Of a DNA stretch of 64,000 bases, positions 46,451 to 57,399 are shown piece by piece; the first letter of the stretch is position 1; the number at the start of each line of letters is the position of its first letter. Source of the stretch: Tillus elongatus (Eukaryota > Arthropoda > Insecta > Coleoptera > Cleridae); assembly GCA_964006375.1 (NCBI GenBank), contig OZ023264.1, positions 11,232,225-11,296,224 of the forward strand, read 5' to 3'. The notes beneath the pieces are model-generated. The model was given only the letters and a program-made list of their open reading frames with translations, was not told the DNA's origin and made no database searches. The translations under genes were made by a program, and so were the position numbers.

Positions 46451-49400
46451 AGACTGTTCGTCCCGAACAGTATTTACCGGTCGCCAACTTGGGGGTTCGT
46501 TGCCCCGATAGGGACTCAACCTCTCTATGTGAACAACTTTGGGTTTAGTTCTTGGAGACAGCTGGATTCTGTAGACTAGGTCGTTAATTTTCTTAGTCAC
46601 CAAGTATGGCCCTTCCCATGGTTTCTGAAGTTTGGGACTGAGGCCCTTTCTCCTTGTTGGTTGGTACAGCCACACTGCATCACCTTCCTTGAATGTATGG
46701 GGTGTTGCTCTGCGATCCAAGCGCATCTTCATCCGGTCACTGCTTAAGAGGAGCCTATCTCTGACACATCTGTGTATAGTGCGCAGTTTTCCTTCTAGGT
46801 CGGCGACATACTCAGGTAACGTAGCTAGGTCCGCTATGTCCTCGTTCGGTGGTGGTCTCGTCATGTCGATTGGTAACCGCATCTCTCTGCCGGTCAACAT
46901 CATGGATGGAGTGTAGCCGGTAGATTCATGCTGAGAGCTTCTGTAAGCTAGGAGGAACAGAGGTATCAGCTTGTCCCAGGTTCTCTGATTCTCGTCAACA
47001 AACATAGCAAGATACTGATTGATGGTCCTGTTATGCCGTTCTACCATGCCGTCTGATTGAGGGTGGAGTGGCGTTGTTCTCGTTTTCTTTATGCCTAGCA
47101 AGTCCATTAGGCTCTTCCAGACCTCTGATTCGAAATTCCGGCCCTGGTCGGTGTGAATCTCCAAGGGTACGCCATGCCGTGATATGACATTTTCCATCAG
47201 GGCTTCTGCTACGGTCGTTGCCTCTTGGTTGGGGATCGGCGCAACTTCAGGCCATTTCGAGAAGTAGTCCATCGCCACCATTATGTATCTGTTCCCAGAC
47301 TCCGTGATGGGAAAAGGTCCTGCGATGTCTACGGCAACTCTCTCCCACGGTGTACCTGAGATGTACTGCATCATTTTTCCTCTGGTTCGGGTCTTTGGTC
47401 CTTTCTTTGAAGCACATTGGTCACATCTTTTGCACCATTCTTCCACGCTCCTTCGGCAGTTTATCCAATAGAAGCGGTCTCTCACCCTGGCAAGAGTCCT
47501 GTTGACCCCAAAGTGGCCTCCACTTCTACTATTGTGTAACTCTTGAAGAACACTGCTCATGCACCCAGTTGGCACAACGGTCTGGTATATACAGTCTCTA
47601 CCATCGGCAGTTTCCCATTTTCGAGTGATCATGTCATTCTTTAGACACAATGAGTCCCATTGTAGCCAGTAACCTTTAACCTCCGCCCCAAACCGGGACA
47701 CATCGTGCCACTCAGGTCTTTTCCCCTTTTGTAGCCATTCTCTAATATTTTTCAAGTCTGGATCTGTCTTCTGTGCGTCTCTGATGTATTCAAGATTTAC
47801 GTCTAGATCGGTGTTATTCTCCTGTCCTGCCACCAGTTGTTTGATCTGATGAGTTACTTTGTCGATCTCTTTGTTCTCTTGTCGCTCGCAAAATTTACAT
47901 TCATGCACTGAACATGGTCTTCTCGACAGGCTGTCTGCATTGGCGTGACTTCTTCCTTTTCGATGTTCAATCCGGAAGTCGTAGCTCTGCAGTTTCTCTA
48001 TCCATCGGGCTATCTGTCCTTCGGGATTTCTAAAGTTCAGAAGCCATTGCAGAGCAGAGTGATCCGACCTCACGCGGAATGTTCTACCATACAGGAAGCT
48101 GTGGAAATGTTCGATGGATCTTACAACTGCCAGCAGTTCTTTCCGGGTTACACAGTAATTCTTTTCTGCTTTTCCGAACGTTTTGCTGAAGTAGCCTATC
48201 ACAACTTCTTCTCCGGCTTGGAGCTGCGAGAGTACTGCCCCAATGCCATACTGGGAAGCATCGGTGTCCAGTCCTTCGTCCTGAGGATAAGCCAGTATAG
48301 GAGCAGTGAGAAGACGATGTTTGAGTTCTCTAAAAGACTCTTGGCAATCTGGTGACCAGATGAACTCGACCTTATTTTCAGTCAGGCTATGCAGAGGTTT
48401 CGCAATGCTGCTGAAGTACTTCACAAAGCGTCGGTAGTAGCTGCAAAGTCCCAGAAAACTTCTGACCTCATGTTTGTTCCTCGGCACAGGCCAGTCTCTT
48501 ACTGCCTTTATCTTCTCTGGATCAGTTTCTATCCCTTTCTCAGAAACGACATGTCCGAGGAAACTCACTTTCTTCTGGAAGAGGACGCATTTCTTGGGAT
48601 TAAGTTGCAGATTGGCACCTCTCAGCCTGGAGAAAACTTGCTTCAGATTCGACAGGTGTTCATCGAAAGTCCTTCCAATCACCATGACATCATCGAGATA
48701 CACCAGGCATGTTTCCCATGTCAGTCCTCTCAGCACTAACTCCATTAGTCGCTCGAAGGTGGCAGGAGCATTACATAAGCCGAATGGCATGACCTTGAAT
48801 TGGTACAACCCATTCCCGGTGGAAAAAGCAGTCTTCTCCTTATCGTCTTTATGGAGTTCTACTTGCCAGTAGCCACTTTTCAGGTCTAATGTAGAGAACC
48901 ACTTTGATCCGGCCAAAGTGTTCAAAGTGTCGTCGATCCGGGGCAGGGGATAACTGTCTTTCTTGGTGACATCATTCAGCTTCCTATAGTCCACGCAAAA
49001 TCTCATAGTGCCGTCTTTCTTGGTGACCAAAACTACTGGGGACGACCAAGGACTATTAGACTCCTCAATCACACCATCTTCCAGCATTTCGTTAACCATC
49101 GCCTTGATTTCTGATTGCTTGGCAAAAGGCAGTCTTCTCGGCGGCTGTCTAATTGGTCTTGCGTCGCCAGTATTAATTCTGTGTTGCACTAGACTCGTAC
49201 GACCTGTGATTTTATCTTGAGCGAAAATATCGGCCTCCTCCAATATGAACTTCACTGCCATCTCCATCTCCATATTGTTCAATTGGCCCCATGAATTCTT
49301 GAACCGCTCTACTAATTCTACTGGCAGTCTTCTGTCTAATGCAGTGGGTGTCACGTTTTTGGACAACGTCACTCGGTCAATGGGTTCGCAAGTGGCGATA

Positions 49401-51568
49401 ACCTCACCTTTCTTCAATGTGACCCTGTTAGTTTGTACGTTAGCCACTCTTATGGGTATTGTCCTCTTCGGGTCTACTAAGCATCGTGCGACGAGGGCAC
49501 CATCATGTCTATCTTTTAGGGGCTCCGCTATGAGAGCAGACATACCATCGAGTTTTTTCTCTAGCCTGGCTCTGACAATCTTCTCACTGTTACCAGGAAT
49601 CCGTGTATCTTCGTCGACAATAAGTCTCACCCTGGGACTAGCTTCGCCTGCTGTTGGAGATAAATACAACTCTTCGTTACCGATTTTCAAGATCTTATTC
49701 TGGAAGTCTACTGATAGGACATCGAACTCTTCCATTAAATCCAGGCCCAGAATAAATTCGTCGACGATTTCTGCGACGACAGCCCTTACCTGTAGCTCAG
49801 TACTGCCCAGCATAATGTAAACAGTGGCCTCTCCATGCACGGGTATTCTATCTCCTTTTGCCGTCTCCAACACAGGCTGTTTGTTGGTAGTTAGTGCCGA
49901 CATATTTGGCAACATGTCTGGGCGTACAACGGATGTAGTGGCGCCAGTATCGATGGTAAAACTGCATTGTCTTCCGTCTATGCTGCCAGGTATGACGAGG
50001 CTCTCGCGGCAGCGTCGGATAGTGGAGACCCTGACTTTGGGGCATTGGGTCTCGCATGCCACGTGTCGCCCACCTACACTGGCGTCAGGTCGTTTTCCCG
50101 GATGGCGCTCCCTGTTGGTGTATTCTTGTCTTCTGCATGCCACCTGTTGGGTTTGTGAGCACTGCCTACTTATGTGCCCTTTCCTACCACACTTGTAGCA
50201 TTCTATGTGGGACCAATCTGCTTTCGTCTTACGTGCTCCAACCGTTGCAGTGAGCTTGCTTATGGCTTCCTTCATCAACTTGATTTCTCGCCTTAGTTCC
50301 TCTGTCGTGTCTGCATGGTCCTCTATCTCCTTCACTTCGCGCAGCCTGTTGCAGCGAGGTTGAGATGCATTCTTCGCTGCTTCAAATTGCAAGCCATAGA
50401 TGACGCAGTCTGTAAGTGTTTTGAATCTTCCGAGCCTTAAAGCTTGTTGCATCTCGTTGTCAAGTACCCCATCGATGAAGGCCTGGACGGTGATCTGGTT
50501 GACAAATTCTTCTGGGGCTTGGGGATATGCCAGTCGCACAAGTTTCTCCACTTCGGCACTGAATTCTTGCAGAGTCTCATTTGGCTTCTGGACCCTTGTC
50601 TTTAGTTGTGTCTGGTAGACCTGGCTCATGTACTTGTTACCATATCTCAAGTCTAGGGCCTGTATCACTGTTAAGTAGTTTTGCTGTTTCGACTCCGGGA
50701 TGTTCTGGAGGATTTCTAGGGCTTTACCTCGAAGCGAGAGAATCAGAGCAGTTGCTGCCTGTTGTTCGCTCCATCCATTGCTGAGAGCTGCCGCCTCAAA
50801 CTGCCTCCTGTACATGGGCCACGATGTTTCTCCGTCAAAGGTCGGCGGCTTCAAGGTTCCATGAGGCTGCTGCACGGCTGGTACATCCGCCTCCGGGCGA
50901 TTTTGAACTGGGGCCATTCCAGTAACTCCTCTTGGTTCAGTTCTATCAGTCTGGACGATCAACTGTTCGGTCAGTTCTTTATGTGTGCATTCTGTTCCTT
51001 TCATGATCATCTTCATTTGTTCTTTCAACCCTTCCACTTCTTCCCATCGTTTATTCAAATCCTCTGTTACATTTTCTACTTTCTTGTCCACATTTTCTAC
51101 TTTCTTGTCCACATTTTCTACTTTCTTGTCCACGTTTTCTATTTGTTCGTTGATCTGTTCAATTTCTTCGTTTACATCGACTCTTATATTGTGGAACATA
51201 CTTCGGAGCTCTTCTTTATCTTCTTGTCGCCTCTGTTCCTCCTCTTGCCGTCTTCTCTCCTCTTCTTCGCGCCGTCTTCTTTCATCTTCTTGTCGCCGTT
51301 GTTCGTCTTCTTCGCGCCGTCTTCTTTCATCTTCTTGTCGCCGTTGTTCGTCTTCTTCGCGTTGCTTCTTGAGTTCTTCTTTGTCTTCTTGTCGTCGTCG
51401 TTCGTCTTCTTCGCGCCGTCTTCTTTCTTCTTCTTGTCGTCGTTGGTCGTCTTCTTCGCGTTGCTTCTTGAGTTCTTCTTTGTCTTCTTCGCGTTGCTTC
51501 TTCAGTAACTCCATCAACTCTTTGATTTCAGCCATCTCGTCGTAGTCAGTCGATCTAGTGTTTACCAT
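46448..51568 (-). CDS. Gag-Pol polyprotein of Gypsy copy B (1706 aa)
   Basis: Same architecture as copy A: E/R/Q coiled coil with a different repeat arrangement, Gag, CCHC knuckle, DTGAT protease, RT, RNase H, HHCC and D-D35-E integrase, and GPY/F module. The RT catalytic aspartate is present here (FSTLDLKSGYWQ) and the YLDD box is intact. The RNase H start reads DEGLDTDASQYG, where copy A has DEGLFILDTDAS. Nine bases between two CAGT repeats are missing, removing three residues of the first strand next to the catalytic aspartate. The frame stays open, but RNase H folding may suffer. The protein is otherwise mostly colinear with copy A. Confidence 0.96.
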   Translation of the reverse strand: MVNTRSTDYDEMAEIKELMELLKKQREEDKEELKKQREEDDQRRQEEERRRREEDERRRQEDKEELKKQREEDEQRRQEDERRRREEDEQRRQEDERRRREEEERRRQEEEQRRQEDKEELRSMFHNIRVDVNEEIEQINEQIENVDKKVENVDKKVENVDKKVENVTEDLNKRWEEVEGLKEQMKMIMKGTECTHKELTEQLIVQTDRTEPRGVTGMAPVQNRPEADVPAVQQPHGTLKPPTFDGETSWPMYRRQFEAAALSNGWSEQQAATALILSLRGKALEILQNIPESKQQNYLTVIQALDLRYGNKYMSQVYQTQLKTRVQKPNETLQEFSAEVEKLVRLAYPQAPEEFVNQITVQAFIDGVLDNEMQQALRLGRFKTLTDCVIYGLQFEAAKNASQPRCNRLREVKEIEDHADTTEELRREIKLMKEAISKLTATVGARKTKADWSHIECYKCGRKGHISRQCSQTQQVACRRQEYTNRERHPGKRPDASVGGRHVACETQCPKVRVSTIRRCRESLVIPGSIDGRQCSFTIDTGATTSVVRPDMLPNMSALTTNKQPVLETAKGDRIPVHGEATVYIMLGSTELQVRAVVAEIVDEFILGLDLMEEFDVLSVDFQNKILKIGNEELYLSPTAGEASPRVRLIVDEDTRIPGNSEKIVRARLEKKLDGMSALIAEPLKDRHDGALVARCLVDPKRTIPIRVANVQTNRVTLKKGEVIATCEPIDRVTLSKNVTPTALDRRLPVELVERFKNSWGQLNNMEMEMAVKFILEEADIFAQDKITGRTSLVQHRINTGDARPIRQPPRRLPFAKQSEIKAMVNEMLEDGVIEESNSPWSSPVVLVTKKDGTMRFCVDYRKLNDVTKKDSYPLPRIDDTLNTLAGSKWFSTLDLKSGYWQVELHKDDKEKTAFSTGNGLYQFKVMPFGLCNAPATFERLMELVLRGLTWETCLVYLDDVMVIGRTFDEHLSNLKQVFSRLRGANLQLNPKKCVLFQKKVSFLGHVVSEKGIETDPEKIKAVRDWPVPRNKHEVRSFLGLCSYYRRFVKYFSSIAKPLHSLTENKVEFIWSPDCQESFRELKHRLLTAPILAYPQDEGLDTDASQYGIGAVLSQLQAGEEVVIGYFSKTFGKAEKNYCVTRKELLAVVRSIEHFHSFLYGRTFRVRSDHSALQWLLNFRNPEGQIARWIEKLQSYDFRIEHRKGRSHANADSLSRRPCSVHECKFCERQENKEIDKVTHQIKQLVAGQENNTDLDVNLEYIRDAQKTDPDLKNIREWLQKGKRPEWHDVSRFGAEVKGYWLQWDSLCLKNDMITRKWETADGRDCIYQTVVPTGCMSSVLQELHNSRSGGHFGVNRTLARVRDRFYWINCRRSVEEWCKRCDQCASKKGPKTRTRGKMMQYISGTPWERVAVDIAGPFPITESGNRYIMVAMDYFSKWPEVAPIPNQEATTVAEALMENVISRHGVPLEIHTDQGRNFESEVWKSLMDLLGIKKTRTTPLHPQSDGMVERHNRTINQYLAMFVDENQRTWDKLIPLFLLAYRSSQHESTGYTPSMMLTGREMRLPIDMTRPPPNEDIADLATLPEYVADLEGKLRTIHRCVRDRLLLSSDRMKMRLDRRATPHTFKEGDAVWLYQPTRRKGLSPKLQKPWEGPYLVTKKINDLVYRIQLSPRTKPKVVHIERLSPYRGNEPPSWRPVNTVRDEQS

Positions 51569-51607
51569 TTACAGCTAGCTTAGTTGTCCACTTCTTCACT
51601 CACTTAT

Positions 51608-51626
51608 CCCACACTTCTGACACCAA
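51608..51626 (-). other. Primer-binding site of Gypsy B
   Basis: The minus strand reads TGGTGTCAGAAGTGTGGGA next to the 5' LTR. It differs from copy A by a two-base insertion at the 3' part of the site. Confidence 0.7.
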
Positions 51627-51628
51627 AT

Positions 51629-52362
51629 TGTTGCGTTTTCTCCGGGTTCTGGATAAGTGAGACTTTAAATTTTAACAAAACAACTTTATTTACACTCTAA
51701 ATATGGATACAATAAAATTTCTAGAATATCTCTCTCACAAAACACTTAATTTACTGGCCTTACAATGACTAATCTGCACACAAGTTACTATACTACAGTC
51801 TAACACTTCACACTGATTACTGCTTGTTCAAGTCACTACCACATTCTCTTACTGAACTGAACTAACTCGGGCTGGCTTGCTTTCGCTTTTATATACTCGC
51901 CGTACCTTCCCCTCCTTTCTAGAGCTTTCCATTCCAGAACGTTCCAGGACCTTCTTTTACTAGAAGGTTCTGTGAATACAGATCGGTCCCGTGTGTATAC
52001 AGGGGGATGTGTATACAGGTGATCCAAATGTGGTCACCACTCCTATGTTACACAAGAGGTGTTTCTCGAACTATAAGATCTCTCTGCGTATACAGGGTGT
52101 AAGGGTTTCTCTGCGTATACAGGGTGTATATACAGGGTGTTCGGAATGTGCAGACCTCAGTTATCCGTTCCGACGGGGTACAAGTTGGTAACTTCGTTAT
52201 TTCTGGTCCTAGAGGGTTGAGACTTCGCCTGTGGGGGGTCACCCCAGACACCCCCAGGAGGGGTGGGGAGGCGGTGTTGCCAGATTGTGCAAAAATTCCC
52301 AGATGTTGGGGAAATTCTGGAGATGTGGCAACACCGCACCTACGTCTATTGAAGTGCTTTGT

Positions 52363-52366
<4 letters not shown>
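51629..52366 (-). repeat. Gypsy B 5' LTR
   Basis: 738-bp LTR with the TATA-like GTATATAAAAGC (complement near 51888-51899) and AATAAA signal (complement near 51684). It is followed by (TA)n from 52367. Confidence 0.95.
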
Positions 52367-52460
<94 letters not shown>

Positions 52461-52503
52461 ACGGATCTCCCCATTAGTGAATTTTTTAAAGAAAATTAAC
52501 TAA
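52367..52503 (-). repeat. Long (TA)n-core element, part 2 (split by Gypsy B)
   Basis: TA repeats to 52457, then GGATCTCCCCATTAGTGAAT and the arm AAAGAAAATTAACTAAAAAA. It completes the element begun at 44970. Confidence 0.82.
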
Positions 52504-53221
52504 AAAAGAAAATTTGAATCACCAACGACTTATGGGCCAGCCTGTAATTGTAGAAATAATTTTTAAGATGTAGCTCAAGACACCGTATAATTAATGTATA
52601 CAATTTTTTTCGTATCTTGCATAATGACGAATATATTGAACTTTAAAGATTTTTTACGAAAATTCGACAAAAATGATATACCATTAGCCGATAAACTAAC
52701 TCTATAGCCAAGACTACTGCCAAAGCATCAGAGAAAGGGTCTATTTGAAATGAATTTTCTGGGAATATTTTAGTAAAATGAAGGACAATGACGATTGAAA
52801 CTAAGCCTTCAGGCTTTATAAAACATTATTCTTGAGACATTTTTCTTTCATAGCTCATATTAGTTTCAGGTTCATTGCCTAAATATTACCAATTTTGACG
52901 TTTAAAATCGCGACTTTTGAGGTTTTGATGAAAACCCAAATTTATTTTTCTTTAAATGCCTGTAACTTTTTTGTCCTTTAACCTACAGAGCTAAATTTTG
53001 GTAGGTAACTTACCTATAATGATATAAACCCGCGTATTTGTTTGCACTTACTTTGTTAATTCCGGAGATATAATTTTTTTTCCAAAGGAAACACAAAATT
53101 TTCCGGGAAAACCTCAGAGGATTTTCCTGGCTAACGAACTTATCCAAGCCACTTGCGAAAGGAAGGTACTCACCATGTTTTATCAAAATCGGTCCATTAT
53201 TTTTTTGGTTATAGGTGTGAC

Positions 53222-53297
<76 letters not shown>

Positions 53298-53423
53298 ATA
53301 TAAAGTCTGAAACCGACCACGGATTTGGGTTCCAGGGGTTCTAAATAGCGCTCATTTGAAGAAATTTTTTCAAAAGTCGGGATCTCCTCATTAGTGAATT
53401 TTTAAAAGAAATTTCACTAAAAG
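52504..53423 (-). repeat. Long (TA)n-core element
   Basis: Near-complete extended copy with CACCAACGACTTATGGGCCA, AAAGCATCAGAGAAAGGGTC, GACGTTTAAAATCGCGACTT, GGCTAACGAACTTATCCAAG, (TA)n at 53226-53293, and the end GGGATCTCCTCATTAGTGAA. The adjoining palindrome arm closes at 53423. This copy is colinear (inverted) with unit 3 plus its extension at 11386-12545, which links the tandem units to the dispersed family. Confidence 0.85.
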
Positions 53424-54317
53424 TCGTATGTTGTCGCGATCAGAATTGGGAAAGCTGTAAAATGAGGTGTCACTCAGCATAAGGTGCGAATTGAAATTTA
53501 AGGGTACCTAACGTCCCTGTCTAAGGAGTAGGTTCCAAGACACCAAAACTTACGCCAGGATAATGTGTCCGCTTTGAGAACGAAGTCGACGTGTCCGGGC
53601 TTTTTTTCTTTTTTTGAATTTCGATATTTTCCAGGTAGGAAGTTTTAATGGGCACACCTGTATGTATCGGACATGCTAGATGCATTTGGTTTGGAATAAA
53701 ACTTAGAGTTAGGAAATCTGCGGTTACAGTGAACTTTTATATTACAATCTAAGAGAAACAAATAAAGTTATCTTTTTCACCTGTCATCAATTAGGTTCCA
53801 CTTTAGACTTGGCTCAATTACATTGTTTAACGCTGGAAACTCTAAAACGTTCAAACTGCTATTTCAGAGTGATGACTCATCTATTTTATTGTTTCTAAAT
53901 AAAGAAAAGGAAGTGACATTAGAGGAGTGCAATTAATTACCTCCTTAAGGATGTTACAGATTTGAGAACAGAAAGTCAGCCAGCACGGTCATTAGATAAG
54001 TTGGGAAGCGTAACGAAAATAATTCCCAAGAGTTCTTCTCTTCCTTTCCCGTGTACTCTTGGATGCGCGGTCTTTGCTTCTGTCATCGTCGTTTCCCACA
54101 ACGAACAATGAGCTTTTCTGATTTAATTACATTCATAAAAGAGTTTTTCTAGCTGCGACTTAAATAATGCTCTTGTTTGTTTGTAAATTCAGGTTTGTTA
54201 ATGATTCTCGCTTTATAAATATTTGCCGTTCTTCCGCTATACTCGATTGTTGTTACTGATTACATTCTAAAGCTGACTTATAATCATTATCATACTTATC
54301 TTCGATGAAAACATACA
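53424..54317. other. No gene seen
   Basis: About 900 bases without repeat partners in the window. I see no open frame, RNA gene or splice-framed exon that I can support. Confidence 0.5.
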
Positions 54318-54598
54318 ATTTTTTTTTGGCACTTTAACGCCGGTCTATTTCCGCGACTATGGCCAATCACCGACGCGAGGGAGTAGTTTCACCTCACTAT
54401 CACACGAGACCGACGGCTTATGCCCCCTCCGAAGCGAGGAACGTGCAGACATTCAACTTGCTCAGAAACAATGCCACAACCTGGGTTGATGTTAATTTTA
54501 CAGTTTGTACTGAAAAAGTGAAAGGAAAACTCTGGGATCGAACCCAGTACCCTTCGGTTCAGAGGCACACGTTCTTACCCCTGAACCACCGAGGCTCT
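54318..54598 (-). mobile_element. tRNA-derived SINE, copy 3, internally deleted
   Basis: Minus-strand copy with an intact B box (GGTTCGATCCC) and A box (TGGTTCAGGGGTAAG). About 85 bases of the body are missing near 54400 (CTATCACA runs directly into CGAGACCGACGG). It faces copy 4 head to head across about 42 bp. Confidence 0.9.
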
Positions 54599-54640
54599 AT
54601 TTTGCAGTTCGTGTTTCTATTACTGTTTCAGTTTCATTTA

Positions 54641-54989
54641 AGAGCTTTGGTGGTTCGGAGGTAATAACGTGTGCCGCTAAACCGAAGGGTACTGGGTTTG
54701 ATCCCAGGGTACTCCTTTCACTTTTTCAGTACAAACTGTACAATTAATATCAACTGAGGTTCTGGCATTGTATTTGAGCAAGTTGAATGTCTGCACGTTC
54801 CGCCCTTCGGAGGGGGCGTAAAGCCGTCGGTCCCGTGTCCATGCAATGTTGGGCACGTTAAAGATCCCTACCCTCCTTACAGGAAGGCAGGTGTTCGGCA
54901 ACATTTCCAGGATGGTGAGGTGAAACTGCTCCCTGGCGTCGGTGATTGGCCATAGTCGCGGAAATAGGCCGACGTTAAAAAAACAAAAA
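54641..54989 (+). mobile_element. tRNA-derived SINE, copy 4
   Basis: Full-length plus-strand copy. The A box is altered (TGGTTCGGAGGTAAT) and the B box has one change (GGTTTGATCCC). The body contains CACGTTAAAGATCCCTACCC and the tail CGTTAAAAAAACAAAAAG. The tail runs directly into the cap of the next (TA)n-core element. Confidence 0.92.
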
Positions 54990-54991
54990 GC

Positions 54992-55690
<699 letters not shown>

Positions 55691-56448
55691 ACAGTTTCAT
55701 TTATTATAATTAACTCTTCTTATGAAATATTTCCTTTGGGCTCCGTTTCAGCTTCAAAATTATCTTTATTTTCCTTTGTGGTTTTTTTTCTTGTTATTGG
55801 TCCTGTTCTCTTTGTAGGTTACATACTTTTTATATTATATAATCCTGAGTTTATTTTTTATAACCCTATTTCAATTTTTTTCACTTTTGAAATGCATCTA
55901 TTCAATCTACCTACTTCTAATACGCCACACGTTGGGCGTCAATTAGGTTGCGATTATAATATACTGTGAATATAGGTATAGATATATTATTGTTTTATTT
56001 TTAATCTCAAACATCTGAACATCTGTACATGCTTATTTATTATTATTTTTATTTGTTTTGTTAATAATTATTTGCTTCACTTTCATTTATTATTATTAAC
56101 TTTTCTTATCAAATATTTCCTTTGGGCTCCGTTTCAGCTTCAAAATGATCTTTCTTTTCCTTTGTGTTTTTTTTTCTTGTTATTGGTCCTGTTCTCTTTG
56201 TAGGTTCGGTATTTTTACATTATCTAATTCTGAGCTCATTTTTTATGACCCTATTTTTTACTTTTGAAATTTATCTATTTACTCTACGTACTTTTAATAC
56301 GTCCCACGTTGGGCGCCAATTAAGTTGCGATTATAATATACTGTGAATATAGGAATAGATATTTGATATATTATTGTTTAATTTTTAATCTCAAACATCT
56401 GACTATTATCTGAATGCTTATTTATTATTATTTTTATTTGTTTTATTA
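55691..56448 (-). mobile_element. Tandem LTR-edge fragments with a tRNA-Lys-type primer site
   Basis: Two direct copies about 384 bp apart (55698 and 56082) share TTTCCTTTGGGCTCCGTTTC and GTCCTGTTCTCTTTGTAGGT. On the minus strand the second reads TGGCGCCCAACGTGGG (complement at about 56303-56318), the classic tRNA-Lys primer-binding site of LTR elements. The first has one change in it. They therefore look like LTR/leader junctions of a retroelement unrelated to Gypsy A and B. No coding part remains. Confidence 0.65.
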
Positions 56449-56522
56449 ATAATTATTTTGTTTAACAATTGATTTGTTTTTATAATAATAAAAACAAATC
56501 AATTGTTAAACAAAATAATTAT
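56449..56522. repeat. Perfect palindrome, 35-bp arms
   Basis: 56449-56483 and 56488-56522 are exact inverted copies with a four-base spacer (AATA). The arms contain TTTAACAATTGATTTG. The structure is AT-rich and could extrude a cruciform. Confidence 0.95.
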
Positions 56523-56563
56523 CTATATAATAATATAGATAATAATATAGATTTGTGATAGAA

Positions 56564-56568
<5 letters not shown>

Positions 56569-56654
<86 letters not shown>
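56569..56654. repeat. (TA)n microsatellite
   Basis: About 85 bp of TA repeats. Its flanks (ATTGCATTAATTATG) do not match the (TA)n-core family. Confidence 0.93.
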
Positions 56655-56657
<3 letters not shown>

Positions 56658-56754
56658 GCATTAATTATGATGTTTATTTAACTTATACTGAAATATAAAA
56701 TGATTTTCAACATGGTACCGACAATAGTTCACCTTATGACCATCTTACTCTTTT

Positions 56755-56880
56755 TAGTGAATTTTTATTTTAAAAAATCCATTAATATCGATGATGAGAC
56801 TTTGTAAAAAAAATTTCAAATGAGCGCGAATTAGGACCCCTAGAACCCATATCCGGGGTCAGTTTGCATTTTTATATGTT

Positions 56881-56960
<80 letters not shown>

Positions 56961-57399
56961 TGATAACTCAAAAAATAATTAACCGATTTCGATGAAACTC
57001 GGCAAGTGCCTTTCTTTTATTAATGGCTTGGATGAGTTCGTTAGTCAGGAAAATCGGACGGGGTTTTCCGGAAAAATTTTAAGTTTTCTTTCAAAAAAAA
57101 ATTTTTTTCTCTGAAAATTACAAAGCTGTTCTAATGAAATTTGACGTATATATTGCCTTAGGAGAGACCTTACTACGTACCAAAATTCAACTTTCTAAGT
57201 TTATAGAAAATTGAGTTATTCAAATTTTGAATTTTCTCCGAAAATTACATAGTTATTTTAATGAAATTTGGTGCATATCTTGCCTTAGGAAAGACCTTAC
57301 TACATACTAAATTTAAACTTTATACAAAATTGAGATATTGAAATTTGAATCAATTAATAAAAATTCACTACCATAACGCACTTGCTGCGTCCCGTTAGT
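56755..57399. repeat. Capped (TA)n-core element, complete
   Basis: The best-defined copy of the (TA)n form. The palindrome end is TTTAGTGAATTTTTATTTTA at the left. Next come TAGGACCCCTAGAACCCATA, (TA)n at 56885-56956, GGATGAGTTCGTTAGTCAGG, and two ~130-bp modules with AACTTTCTAAGTTTATAGAA. At the right are the motif AATAAAAATTCACTA and the inverted cap CGCACTTGCTGCGTCC. Both ends share TAGTGAATTTTTATT, but only one carries the cap. Confidence 0.85.

Larger units (their letters stand above)
45698..52366 (-). mobile_element. Ty3/Gypsy LTR retrotransposon, copy B
   Basis: A complete 6.67-kb element of the same family as copy A, in the same orientation, with 738-bp LTRs differing at about one site (46369 region, CCCCG against CCCAG) and flanked by ATAT inside a (TA)n tract. 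LTR ends are TGTTGCG...TTGTAACA, against TGTTACG in copy A, and lengths differ by 6 bp, so A and B belong to separate sublineages. It has one long gag-pol frame and no envelope gene. Insertion is recent. Confidence 0.96.
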
